64,000 nucleotides of DNA, from assembly GCF_014253075.1 (NCBI RefSeq), contig NZ_JACLZJ010000001.1, positions 1,116,001 to 1,180,000 on the forward strand, in the 5' to 3' direction. The notes beneath the pieces are model-generated. The model was given only the letters and a program-made list of their open reading frames with translations. It was not told the origin of the DNA and made no database searches. Numbering within the stretch: position 1 is the stretch's first letter; every line of letters begins with the position of its first letter. The DNA comes from Ochrobactrum sp. CM-21-5. GTDB taxonomy: Bacteria > Pseudomonadota > Alphaproteobacteria > Rhizobiales > Rhizobiaceae. Made by a program: the position numbers and the translations under genes. This document shows, one piece after another, positions 18,167-26,712 of this stretch.

Positions 18167-18757
18167 TCAATCCATCACATGTTTGAGGCCCGCACGGAAA
18201 TAGTCCCAACCTGTGTAAAGCGTCAGGAGGGCGGAAATCCAGAGCAAGACAATGCCTATTTCGGTAGTATACGGCAGGATCTTGTCACCAGCAGGGCCGG
18301 CGAGCAAAAATGCAAGAGCTACCATCTGCGCGGTGGTTTTCCATTTGGCGAGTCGCGATACCGGCACGCTGACCTTCAGTTCGGCAAGATACTCGCGCAG
18401 GCCCGACACCAGAATTTCACGGCAGAGGATGATGATCGCGGCCCAAAGGCTCCAGCCGGCGATGGTTTTGGCCGGGTCTGCCGCAAGCAGCAGAAGACAG
18501 GTTGAAACCAAAAGCTTGTCTGCAATTGGGTCCAGCATGCGCCCAATGGTGGATGTCTGTTTCCAGATACGAGCCAGATAGCCATCGAAGAAATCAGTTA
18601 TGCTCGCGATGATGAAAATCGCCAAGGCGCTCCAGCGCGCAAAATCGCTTGAATGCAGGCGCCCTTCAATGAAAAAGCACAATGCTACCAGTGGAACGGC
18701 AATAATTCGTCCATAGGTGAGGATATTGGGCAAGGAGAGGGTGTGTTTGTTCTGCAT
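18167..18757 (-). CDS. pgsA: CDP-diacylglycerol--glycerol-3-phosphate 3-phosphatidyltransferase
   Basis: Inner-membrane enzyme for the committed step of phosphatidylglycerol synthesis. The CDP-alcohol phosphotransferase motif is complete: D-x2-D-G-x2-A-R in DFFDGYLARIW, then G-x3-D-x3-D in GRMLDPIADK. About six hydrophobic helices in 196 residues fit the family. It sits between uvrC and moaD on the same strand, an order common in the Hyphomicrobiales (uvrC-pgsA-moaD-moaE). Confidence 0.95.
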   Translation of the reverse strand: MQNKHTLSLPNILTYGRIIAVPLVALCFFIEGRLHSSDFARWSALAIFIIASITDFFDGYLARIWKQTSTIGRMLDPIADKLLVSTCLLLLAADPAKTIAGWSLWAAIIILCREILVSGLREYLAELKVSVPVSRLAKWKTTAQMVALAFLLAGPAGDKILPYTTEIGIVLLWISALLTLYTGWDYFRAGLKHVMD

Positions 18758-18876
18758 TTTTCCGCCGCATCAGTTACTTGGTGCACATCATCAGGGATGA
18801 CACAGAAAATCAACTCCTGCGCATATATTGTGCCCGGACCTAATGACGCTTGTGGGCAATTGCGGGCAGAATTGCG

Positions 18877-20955
18877 TCATCGATCGCGGAAATGATCGTG
18901 AATTGTGCGTGCGATGGCCTCCGAAATGCCTTCGATCTGCATCAGATCCTCGACAGCCGCGCGTGAAACCGCCTTCGCTGTTCCGAAATGATGCAAGAGC
19001 GCACGTTTGCGTGAAGGCCCGATTCCCGCAATTTCATCGAGCGGATTCTTGACCATTTCCTTTTTGCGGCGCGCGCGATGCGTGCCGATGGCGAAACGGT
19101 GCGCTTCATCGCGTAAGCGCTGAATGAAATAAAGAACCGGATCGCGCGGCGGAAGTGTGAAGGGCTGCTTGCCTTCCACGAAGAAGCGCTCTCGCCCCGC
19201 CTCCCGGTCGACGCCCTTGGCGATGCCGATGGCGATGACGAGATCGCTGATGCCTAAGTCGCCCAGAATTTGCCGCACCGCACCCACTTGCCCCTGACCG
19301 CCGTCGATCAGAAGGACATCGGGCCACGCGGGAAATGCGTCGTGATTGTCCTCATCGATTGCTGCCTCCGGAGTGCCGTGTTCCTTGACCAGCCGGGAGA
19401 AGCGGCGTTCGATAACTTCCCGCATCATGCCGAAATCGTCGCCCGGTGTGATGTCGGTGGAGCGGATATTAAACTTGCGATACTGGTTTTTCACGAAGCC
19501 TTCAGGTCCGGCGACGATCATGCCGCCCACCGCATTCGTGCCCATGATATGCGAGTTGTCATAGACTTCTATGCGGCGAGGCGTGCGTTCAAGCCCGAAT
19601 GTCTCGGCCATGCCCTGCAGCAGGCGCGCCTGCGACGAGGTTTCGGCAAGCCTGCGGCCAAGGGCCTCGCGTGCATTGGTCAGCGCATGCTGGACCAAAT
19701 CTTTTTTCTCGCCGCGCTGGGGAACATTGACATGCACCTTATGCCCTGCACGTGTTGAAAGCGCCTCGGCGATCAGTGATTGTTCTTCAACGGTTTCGGA
19801 TAACAGGACAAGGCGCGGGCAGGGCTTGTCGTCGTAGAACTGGGACAGAAATGCCCCGAGAACCTCTGCCGGACCAAGCGAACTATCGGCCTTCGGGAAA
19901 TAGGCGCGGTTGCCCCAGTTCTGGCCGGTACGGAAAAAGAAGACCTGAATACAGGTCATGCCGCCTTCCTGATGGATGGCGAACACATCCGCTTCTTCGA
20001 CCGTCTGCGGGTTGATCCCCTGATGGGATTGCACGTGCGAAAGCGCAGCCAGACGATCCCGGTAAACGGCGGCATGCTCGAAATCGAGATCGGCGGATGC
20101 GGCTTGCATCGCGGCAGCAAGATGGTCCTTCACTGTCTGGCTTTTGCCGGACAGGAATGCTCTCGCTTCGGAAACCAGTTCCGCATAATCTTCGTCGCTT
20201 ATCTCATGCGTGCAAGGCGCTGAGCATCTCTTGATCTGATACAGCAGGCAAGGGCGGGTGCGCGTTTCGAAAACGGAATCCGTGCATGTGCGCAGCAGAA
20301 AGGCACGCTGGAGCGCGTTGATCGTGCGCCCCACAGCCCCCGCCGAGGCAAATGGGCCGAAATAATCCCCTTTGCGAGACCGCGCGCCACGGTGTTTGAA
20401 AATGCCCGGTGCCCGGTGATCGCCTGTGAGGAGTATGTACGGAAACGACTTGTCGTCGCGCATCAATACATTGAAACGCGGTCGCAAGCGCTTGATGAGA
20501 TTGGCTTCAAGCAGAAGCGCCTCGGTTTCCGTGCGCGTGACGACGAACTCCATTGTCGCCGTTTCGCGAATCATGCGGACAATGCGATTCGAATGACCGA
20601 TCCCCCGCGCGTAATTGGAAACACGCTTCTTGAGATTGCGGGCTTTCCCCACATAAAGCACGTCACCATCGCTATTGAACATGCGATAGACGCCGGGATT
20701 ATTCGGCAAACGTTTTACAAATGCATTGATGATGTCCTGACCGCTTAAGCCTGCCGTATCCGGTGAACCGTCGGATGAATCCCACTGGATCGAATCAGTG
20801 AGCGACGGAGCGGCGGCGCCCTGTTCTGCAGTCTCTTCGTTGTCTTCGTCATCCTCCGTTTCCGCGTCGCCGACGAGAATACCCGCCACATCCTGCTCGT
20901 CGTCGGACGGCAGGTTCAATGCGGTTTCATCAGCGGGCTTACGGGTTCCGGTCAT
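18877..20955 (-). CDS. uvrC: UvrABC excinuclease subunit C
   Basis: Makes both incisions in nucleotide excision repair. The GIY-YIG nuclease domain starts at about residue 80 ([23 protein letters not shown]), followed by the UVR helix pair, the RNase H-like endonuclease domain ([19 protein letters not shown]) and a C-terminal helix-hairpin-helix pair ([31 protein letters not shown]). The 692-residue protein is longer than E. coli UvrC (610) because of an acidic, low-complexity N-terminal extension of about 75 residues. The ATG overlaps the upstream SDR stop by 4 bases (ATGA), which fixes the start. Confidence 0.96.
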   Translation of the reverse strand: MTGTRKPADETALNLPSDDEQDVAGILVGDAETEDDEDNEETAEQGAAAPSLTDSIQWDSSDGSPDTAGLSGQDIINAFVKRLPNNPGVYRMFNSDGDVLYVGKARNLKKRVSNYARGIGHSNRIVRMIRETATMEFVVTRTETEALLLEANLIKRLRPRFNVLMRDDKSFPYILLTGDHRAPGIFKHRGARSRKGDYFGPFASAGAVGRTINALQRAFLLRTCTDSVFETRTRPCLLYQIKRCSAPCTHEISDEDYAELVSEARAFLSGKSQTVKDHLAAAMQAASADLDFEHAAVYRDRLAALSHVQSHQGINPQTVEEADVFAIHQEGGMTCIQVFFFRTGQNWGNRAYFPKADSSLGPAEVLGAFLSQFYDDKPCPRLVLLSETVEEQSLIAEALSTRAGHKVHVNVPQRGEKKDLVQHALTNAREALGRRLAETSSQARLLQGMAETFGLERTPRRIEVYDNSHIMGTNAVGGMIVAGPEGFVKNQYRKFNIRSTDITPGDDFGMMREVIERRFSRLVKEHGTPEAAIDEDNHDAFPAWPDVLLIDGGQGQVGAVRQILGDLGISDLVIAIGIAKGVDREAGRERFFVEGKQPFTLPPRDPVLYFIQRLRDEAHRFAIGTHRARRKKEMVKNPLDEIAGIGPSRKRALLHHFGTAKAVSRAAVEDLMQIEGISEAIARTIHDHFRDR

Positions 20956-21788
20956 TCGGTTATTCCTGCGATATCGGGCGTTTCCCATGCCAGATGCTGC
21001 CCGCCATCCAGTGCGATCATCTGTCCGGTCACGGAACGGCTCTCCCAGAAATAACGAACAGTACGCCCGAATTCCGACAATTCTGGCGCGCGCTGCAATG
21101 GAAGCATGCTGACCTGTCGCTTAAAATCCTGCGGCTTCTGGCGCTCGCTTGGCAGGGTCGGTCCGGGTGCAATCGCATTCACGCGTATGCGCGGAGCCAA
21201 AGCTTGTGCCAGCGTACGCGTCGCATTCCAGAGCGCTGTCTTGGAAAGCGTATAGGAAAAGAAGTGCGGATTGAGTTTCCAGACGCGCTGGTCGATCACA
21301 TTGACAACCAGACCGTCATCTCCCGCTGGCAGGCTTTTCGCCATTTCCTCCGCCAGAATCACCGGAGCCTTCAAATGGATGGCGAAATGCCGGTCCCACA
21401 GGTCCATATCAAGATTGCCGATACGGTCGTCCTCGAAGAGTGAAGCGTTGTTGACGAGAAGCCGGACAGGCCCGATCCGGCTCGAAGCCTGATCCATCAG
21501 GCCTCGCATATCGCGCTCTGAACCAAGATCCGCTTGTACCGTGCAGGCAACCCCGCCACGCGCGGCAATTTCGTCAGCCAACGCCTTTCCTTCGTCCAGT
21601 GAGCGGTTGCAGTGGATTGCGATCGGAAAACCGTTGGCGGCAAGATCTTCGACGATCGCCTTCCCAATGCGCCGCGCGCCGCCCGTTACCAGAACGGGGC
21701 ATTTTGCAAGCAGATTTGGCTCCAGATCGTTCAACACGGTAAACACTTTCTTATCGGGATTCTTTGATTGTTTCATGCCATTTTGCAT
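20952..21788 (-). CDS. Pteridine-reductase-like short-chain dehydrogenase (FolM/PTR1 type)
   Basis: NAD(P)-binding Rossmann protein of 278 residues. TGGARRIG (35-42) and NNAS (113-116) are the coenzyme motifs. The catalytic serine of ordinary SDRs is replaced by Asp166 in VNVIDQRVW, with Tyr179 and Lys183 in FSYTLSK. The Asp-to-Tyr spacing of 13 and Tyr-to-Lys of 4 equal those of Leishmania PTR1 (Asp181, Tyr194, Lys198), so reduction of pterins or dihydrofolate is a reasonable inference. It is translationally coupled to uvrC. An ATG four codons downstream is an alternative start. Confidence 0.8.
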   Translation of the reverse strand: MQNGMKQSKNPDKKVFTVLNDLEPNLLAKCPVLVTGGARRIGKAIVEDLAANGFPIAIHCNRSLDEGKALADEIAARGGVACTVQADLGSERDMRGLMDQASSRIGPVRLLVNNASLFEDDRIGNLDMDLWDRHFAIHLKAPVILAEEMAKSLPAGDDGLVVNVIDQRVWKLNPHFFSYTLSKTALWNATRTLAQALAPRIRVNAIAPGPTLPSERQKPQDFKRQVSMLPLQRAPELSEFGRTVRYFWESRSVTGQMIALDGGQHLAWETPDIAGITE

Positions 21789-22114
21789 CGGAAATTGCAG
21801 CTAAAAACGGCGCTCTGGTTAATCATAGCTGACAAAGTTGCAGCAAATTCAGCAGCTTCACAATTGCTTTGGATGGAAAGCCGCGCTCCATTCTCCATCG
21901 TCATGTTTATATAGGCGGCAAAGCCAGGCGTTGCGAGAATGCAACATCGCATTTTTGCCATCTTCTCGTCAGCTTCTCTCCATGAAACGGGGCATTTCAT
22001 GCCGCAATTACCGACGATACGTTGGCCCTGTCAGCGCGGCATGGGCGGTTCACTCCCAATGCTGTCCGCCCGATAAGGGACCGCGCCAAACGTAATTTGT
22101 GTAAGGAGAATGCT
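21789..22114. other. Divergent intergenic region SDR-uvrC / omp25
   Basis: 326 bases that must hold the promoter of the SDR-uvrC unit (leftward) and of omp25 (rightward). The omp25 ribosome-binding site GTAAGGAG is clear at the right end. A short AT-rich stretch (TTTATATAGG) lies near 21905, but no paired -35 could be assigned with confidence. Confidence 0.4.
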
Positions 22115-22756
22115 ATGCGCACTCTTAAGTCCCTCGTAATCGTCTCGGCTGCGCTGCTGCCGTTCTCTGCGACTGCATTTGCAGCTGACGCCATTCAGGA
22201 ACAGCCTCCTGTTCCGGCTCCGGTCGAAATGGCTCCGCAGTACAGCTGGGCTGGCGGTTATACCGGTCTTTACCTCGGCTATGGCTGGAACAAGGTCAAG
22301 ACGAACACCGATGGCGACATCAAGCCGAATGACATGAAGGCTGGCGCTTATGCTGGCTGGAACTTCCAGCAGGACCAGTTCGTGTACGGTGTTGAAGGTG
22401 ATGCAGGTTATTCCTGGGCCAAGAAGTCCAAGAACGGTCTGGAAGTCAAGCAGGGCTTTGAAGGCTCGCTGCGTGGCCGTCTCGGCTACGACCTGAACCC
22501 TGTTCTGCCGTACATCACCGCCGGTGTTGCCGGTTCGCAGGTCAAGCTTGACAACGGCATTGATGACGAAAGCAAGTTCCGCGTTGGCTGGACTGCCGGT
22601 GCCGGTCTCGAAGCCAAGCTGACCGAGAACATTCTGGGTCGCGTTGAATACCGTTACACCCAGTTCGGTAACAAGACCTACGACGTTGGCGGTGAATCGA
22701 TCCGCAACAAGCTCGACACCCACGACATTCGCGTCGGCGTTGGCTACAAGTTCTAA
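22115..22756 (+). CDS. omp25: Outer-membrane beta-barrel protein Omp25
   Basis: Major outer-membrane protein of the Omp25/Omp31 family: 213 residues, signal peptide [20 protein letters not shown] cleaved before ADAIQEQP, then an eight-strand barrel. [38 protein letters not shown] and the terminal [11 protein letters not shown] (final Phe) are as remembered for Brucella Omp25, with scattered substitutions. In Brucella it binds tightly to peptidoglycan and LPS and affects host responses. The start follows AAGGAG at good spacing; a strong terminator follows the stop. Confidence 0.95.
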   Translation: MRTLKSLVIVSAALLPFSATAFAADAIQEQPPVPAPVEMAPQYSWAGGYTGLYLGYGWNKVKTNTDGDIKPNDMKAGAYAGWNFQQDQFVYGVEGDAGYSWAKKSKNGLEVKQGFEGSLRGRLGYDLNPVLPYITAGVAGSQVKLDNGIDDESKFRVGWTAGAGLEAKLTENILGRVEYRYTQFGNKTYDVGGESIRNKLDTHDIRVGVGYKF

Positions 22757-22779
22757 TTATCTGATAATTGAACACGGAA

Positions 22780-22807
22780 AACCGGGCAGGAAACTGCCCG
22801 GTTTTTT
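22780..22807 (+). terminator. Rho-independent terminator of omp25
   Basis: Ten-base stem AACCGGGCAG with a GAAA loop and complementary arm, followed by a run of T. Confidence 0.92.
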
Positions 22808-22826
22808 GTTGCCCGACGTCTGATAC

Positions 22827-22860
22827 AAAAGCCCTGGAACTTCAAGCGATGTTCCAGGGC
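22827..22860 (-). terminator. Terminator of the GST gene
   Basis: Inverted repeat GCCCTGGAAC ... GTTCCAGGGC with a 10-base loop; on the minus strand it is followed by CTTTTGT. It lies 24 bases past the GST stop. Confidence 0.75.
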
Positions 22861-22884
22861 CTTATCTTTTTGAAACTGATAATT

Positions 22885-23484
22885 TTATCCGCGCGGCAAC
22901 AGCTCGGCGAGTTCTGGGTGGAGTTCCTGAAAACGTTTCAGCCAGCGCTTGAGCTTGGGACGGCCACGTTCCCATTTGCCTTCAAATCGTAACGACAGAT
23001 AACCAAGTGCTGCGGCGACCGCCAGATGCCCGGCATGCAGTTTTCCGGCAAGGCGGGGCGGGGTTTCGTTTAGAAAATCGAGCGCGCGTTCGGCTTTGCG
23101 CCATTGCAGATCGAGCCAGGGCTGATGGATCTTTTCTTCCGGACGCATGCGCCGTTCGTAGACATGGACGAGCAGAACATCGCAGAGACCATCGGCAATG
23201 GCTTCATATCGTTCCGCATCGGTACGTTTTTCGGCATTGCGCGGGAACAGCTTGTTACCCGAAACCCGGTTCAGATATTGTGTGATGGCACGGCTGTCGA
23301 AGACCGGTTTGCCATCATCCGTCACCAGGGTCGGAATTTTGCCGAGCGGATTGACGTTCGTCAGGTTTTCCGGCTCGGTAGAGGTATTCACGACCACGCC
23401 TTCAGCTGGAACGCCGACATAATGAGCGGCCATGCGCACCTTCGCGCTGTAAGGAGAGGCAGGGGAATAAAGAATCTGCGTCAT
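22885..23484 (-). CDS. Glutathione S-transferase family protein
   Basis: 199 residues with the thioredoxin-like N-terminal domain (LYSPASPYSAKVRMAAHYVG) and the glutathione-binding NPLGKIPTLVTDDGKPVFDSRAI (cis-proline and the Asp-Ser pair contacting glutathione), then an all-helical C-terminal domain (WLDLQWRKAERALDFL). The substrate is unknown. It is followed by its own terminator and preceded at 23 bases by the RNase T2 gene on the same strand, so the two may be co-transcribed. Confidence 0.88.
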   Translation of the reverse strand: MTQILYSPASPYSAKVRMAAHYVGVPAEGVVVNTSTEPENLTNVNPLGKIPTLVTDDGKPVFDSRAITQYLNRVSGNKLFPRNAEKRTDAERYEAIADGLCDVLLVHVYERRMRPEEKIHQPWLDLQWRKAERALDFLNETPPRLAGKLHAGHLAVAAALGYLSLRFEGKWERGRPKLKRWLKRFQELHPELAELLPRG

Positions 23485-23506
23485 AGGTTTTTCCTGAAAG
23501 TGGGGA

Positions 23507-24181
23507 TTATCGGGGAGCGGGCATCATGACCGAGCGGCTGCGGCATGCATTGGCATCGACCTGTGCGCAGGCGCGGAATTGCAGATCCTTGGTCATGCAG
23601 ATTCGCACTTCCTGAAGATAGTTGCGCGCACAGGAAATCGAGATGCCATCAGGTCTCATACCCGGATTGGCGGCAATGAAAGCCTTTTCCACGAGCAGGG
23701 GATCGACGCGCCGACCGCTCGTCAGATTGCGAAGGCTCGGCGGAACCCTGACCTCTTCATAGGCGTCGCGCACGGTTGTGAAATAATCGTTCTGCGATAG
23801 ACCCGAACAGCTGCCATGCTTGCGCCATTGATGGGCGACAAGACCGGCGGACGGCATGATATCCGAAAGACCCGAAATAATCTGGCGTGGTACGTAGCCG
23901 CCACGGCTGCGAATATTGTCGAGCTGGCAATTCGCTGGATAACCCCGTTCGTTCTGCGGCCATAGTCCGTGCACGACAAAACCGAACGGGCGTCGGGCAT
24001 TGCATTGCTGTTTGTTCGCCCGCGGCCCTTCCGACGCGCAATAGCTCGGCGACCACGACAGCGACAGAACGTAGAAATCGAAGTCACCGGGACGGTTGTT
24101 ATAATTGTCGGCTCTGGCCAGAGTGCTCGCAAAAGCAACCGCCAGCAGGGCAGCGGAAGCCGCCGCCAGTTTACGCAGCAT
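23507..24181 (-). CDS. Secreted ribonuclease T2 family protein
   Basis: Periplasmic or secreted endoribonuclease of 224 residues with a signal peptide cleaved near ARADN (residues 22-26). The two conserved active-site segments are FVVHGLWPQ (His71) and AHQWRKHGSC (His117, Lys121, His122). In well-studied T2 enzymes the residue after the first histidine of the second segment is a catalytic glutamate; here it is Gln118, confirmed in the DNA (CAA). Paired cysteines typical of the family are present. The gene lies 12 bases after a small secreted-protein gene. Confidence 0.88.
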   Translation of the reverse strand: MLRKLAAASAALLAVAFASTLARADNYNNRPGDFDFYVLSLSWSPSYCASEGPRANKQQCNARRPFGFVVHGLWPQNERGYPANCQLDNIRSRGGYVPRQIISGLSDIMPSAGLVAHQWRKHGSCSGLSQNDYFTTVRDAYEEVRVPPSLRNLTSGRRVDPLLVEKAFIAANPGMRPDGISISCARNYLQEVRICMTKDLQFRACAQVDANACRSRSVMMPAPR

Positions 24182-24193
24182 CTAAGCCTCCGG

Positions 24194-24661
24194 TCAGCGG
24201 AGAACGCGGCAATGCGCGTCGTAGACATACCAGCGATCGAAGCCGTCCACGCAGAATTCCACATTGCGGCCCATCGAGGCAAAGCCCTGACCTTCCTCAA
24301 CCACGTACCAGACCGAGCGATATTCGCCATCGGTCAGAACCGCCGTGGCTTTGCAATATGTGCGCTCGATTTCGGCCGGGTTGTTCTTGGGCTCATAGCG
24401 CGTCAGGCGGACATCGCTCATGGCTGAAATGCCTACCTGCGGCAGGTTCGGTACATGGCGCACCTGATAGCCAAAGCGTGAGACAACAGTCCGCAAAACA
24501 CTCTGCTGGCTGCAAAGCCCGGCATCGGAAGCATAGGCGGGGGGTGGAGCGAGATAATCCGCGGCGCTGGCCGGCAAGGATGCAAACGTCAGGGGGAGGA
24601 CCGAGGCAGCGAGAAGGGCTGCGCGCGAAAATTGTCCGATACGATCCAGATTGCGTTGCAT
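24194..24661 (-). CDS. Secreted cysteine-containing protein, unknown function
   Basis: 155 residues. A hydrophobic signal (FSRAALLAASVLPLTFASLP) is followed by ASAADYLAPPPAYAS. The mature part has four cysteines (GLCSQQS, ERTYCKATAV, VEFCVDGF, DAHCRVLR) that could form two disulfides. YRSVWYVVEEGQGF and DGFDRWYVYD look like a compact beta domain. Family not recognised. It sits 12 bases upstream of the RNase T2 gene on the same strand, so the two are probably made together; whether it is an inhibitor or partner of the RNase is speculation. The ATG at 24661 starts the signal peptide; an earlier ATG adds a non-hydrophobic prefix. Confidence 0.75.
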   Translation of the reverse strand: MQRNLDRIGQFSRAALLAASVLPLTFASLPASAADYLAPPPAYASDAGLCSQQSVLRTVVSRFGYQVRHVPNLPQVGISAMSDVRLTRYEPKNNPAEIERTYCKATAVLTDGEYRSVWYVVEEGQGFASMGRNVEFCVDGFDRWYVYDAHCRVLR

Positions 24662-24760
24662 ATCTCTATCCTGTCCCAAAATGCGAACCCGAAGTCCGCT
24701 CATATCTGTGATAGCCGAAGCCGCTTTCGTGGTGCAGTTTCTTTCAGCAATCAACGCTGG

Positions 24761-25633
24761 TCAAGTGCGATCCGTCTCGGTGCGTATCCACTTGATGCTG
24801 AAATTGCTCCCCTTTTCTTCCGCAAGCATTTGGGTAAGGCATGGGAGCAGCGTTTGCATCTCACTTTCAAGTGTATAGGGCGGATTGACGACGATCATGC
24901 CCGTCCCGTCGAGGCGCGGCTCCGACGACGGCGGGCGAATCGCAAGCTCGATCTGCATGATCTTTGGAATGCCGGTTTCGCGCAGAAGCCTGGCGAAGCG
25001 CTCGGTCTCGTTGCGGTCTTTCACCGGATACCAAAGTGCGTAAGTTCCGCCGGCAAAGCGCTTGTGTGCTTTCGCGAGTCCGTCAGCGAGGCGATCGAAT
25101 TCGCCCTCCTTCTCGAAGGGCGGATCAACCAGTACGAAGCCGCGTTTTTCCTTGGGCGGAAGGTGGGCGCCAAGCGCCAGCCAGCCGTCAAGCTGGGTCA
25201 CGCGCACCTGATAGTCGCCGTCGAAGAGTTTGGAGAGCGTCACTGCATCCTGAGGATGCAATTCCAATGCCGAAAGCCGGTCCTGTTTGCGTAGAAGATG
25301 GCGGACGAGCAGCGGAGAACCGGGATAGTGGCGCAGCTTTCCAGTGTTGTTCACTGCCTGTACCGCGTCCATATAAGGCAAGAGGAGGGCGTGGGCATGC
25401 GCGTCGATCTTGCCCTTTTGGGCCGCTTCCGTCACGCGTGCAATGCCCGTTGTCCATTCGCCGGTCTTTTCGGCTTCGGTCCCCCTGAGATCGTAACGGC
25501 CAATGCCCGCATGGGTATCGATGACACGAAAGGCCTGGTCCTTGTGCTTCAGATATTCGACAATTCGCGCGACGATGACATGCTTGACGACATCGGCGAA
25601 GTTTCCAGCGTGATAGGCGTGACGGTAATTCAT
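24761..25633 (-). CDS. rlmJ: 23S rRNA (adenine2030-N6)-methyltransferase RlmJ
   Basis: SAM-dependent methylation of A2030 in 23S rRNA. The 290-residue protein begins MNYRHAYHAGNFADVVKH, the hallmark N-terminus of the family, and has the catalytic DPPFE in VLVDPPFEKEGEF, matching the D/N-P-P-Y/F motif of N6-adenine methylases. An upstream ATG would add 47 residues with no family similarity, so the internal ATG was chosen. It is divergent from the EamA exporter gene. Confidence 0.94.
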   Translation of the reverse strand: MNYRHAYHAGNFADVVKHVIVARIVEYLKHKDQAFRVIDTHAGIGRYDLRGTEAEKTGEWTTGIARVTEAAQKGKIDAHAHALLLPYMDAVQAVNNTGKLRHYPGSPLLVRHLLRKQDRLSALELHPQDAVTLSKLFDGDYQVRVTQLDGWLALGAHLPPKEKRGFVLVDPPFEKEGEFDRLADGLAKAHKRFAGGTYALWYPVKDRNETERFARLLRETGIPKIMQIELAIRPPSSEPRLDGTGMIVVNPPYTLESEMQTLLPCLTQMLAEEKGSNFSIKWIRTETDRT

Positions 25634-25790
25634 GATTGCGCTTGTTTCACGCCCCATCGCTTTCGGCAAGGTCTCTCGCTGTGAAAGCAGAAGATGAACG
25701 GCATCATGCGTCGTTCCTGCAATATCTCCGCTGTCATAAATGTGACATATAACCGGCAGTATCCGCTTTATCACCTGATTCGAGTCCGCA

Positions 25791-26636
25791 ATGTCCGGTG
25801 GCGTTCTTCTGGTTGTCCTGTTTGGCGCACTTCTTCACGCCAGTTGGAACGCCATTGTAAAAGGAAGTGGCGACAAGTTTTTCGGTGCTGCCAGCGTGAC
25901 TGGCGCGGCCGGATTGATCGCTTTGTTTGTTTTGCCCTTCTTGTCGCTGCCCGCTCCGGCGAGTTGGGCCTATATGCTGGCTTCCACGGTCACGCAGACC
26001 TTTTACATGTCGCTGGTAGCGGCGGCCTATAAATCGGGTGACATGAGCGAAGCCTATCCGATTATGCGCGGCACACCGCCATTGCTGGTAGCGCTTGTGA
26101 GCGCGCCGCTGGTCGGCGAAGTGATGGGCTGGCAGAGCTGGCTGGGCATTCTGCTTATCTGTTCCGGCGTGCTGGCCATGGCTTTGGACGCGCGTCGGCG
26201 AAATCACGGCACATCCAGCCGCACCGCGCTGCTTGCTTTGGCGAATGCCGGTTTCATCGCCAGCTACACGATCATCGACGGACTTGGCGTACGGGTTTCC
26301 GGCAATCCTCTGTCTTATACGCTGTGGCTGTTTCTGATGAATGCCGTGCCGCTTGCAGGCTGGGCGCTTTATCGGGAACCTGATCGCTTCATCAACTATC
26401 TACGCAATCGCTGGCGTCCGGCATTGATCGGCGGGGCGGGTACGCTTGGCTCTTATGGTTTGGCGCTTTGGGCCATGACCATGGCGCCTATCGCGGTTGT
26501 CGCTGCGTTGCGGGAGACCGCCATCCTGTTTGGCGTGCTGATTTCTGCGCTGGTATTGAAAGAAAAAGTCGGTCTGCCGCGCTTCGTGGCGGCGGCTCTG
26601 ATCGTCCTTGGAGCTGCCGCCCTGCGTTTGTCCTGA
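25791..26636 (+). CDS. EamA-family (DMT) transporter
   Basis: Inner-membrane protein of 281 residues with ten predicted helices and two EamA repeats (first: LFGALLHASWNAIVKGSGD; second: ALANAGFIASYTIIDGLGV). The conserved PIAVVAALRETAILFGVL before the last helices matches a common proteobacterial subfamily of putative metabolite exporters. Substrate unknown. It is distinct from the RarD-type protein at the left of the window. Confidence 0.85.
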   Translation: MSGGVLLVVLFGALLHASWNAIVKGSGDKFFGAASVTGAAGLIALFVLPFLSLPAPASWAYMLASTVTQTFYMSLVAAAYKSGDMSEAYPIMRGTPPLLVALVSAPLVGEVMGWQSWLGILLICSGVLAMALDARRRNHGTSSRTALLALANAGFIASYTIIDGLGVRVSGNPLSYTLWLFLMNAVPLAGWALYREPDRFINYLRNRWRPALIGGAGTLGSYGLALWAMTMAPIAVVAALRETAILFGVLISALVLKEKVGLPRFVAAALIVLGAAALRLS

Positions 26637-26712
26637 AAATTTGTTTCGTTGCGGCCAAAAACTTTCGATAGAAATCGTTTCTGCACAAATCGGCTTGCGT
26701 TAGGAAAGCGCC

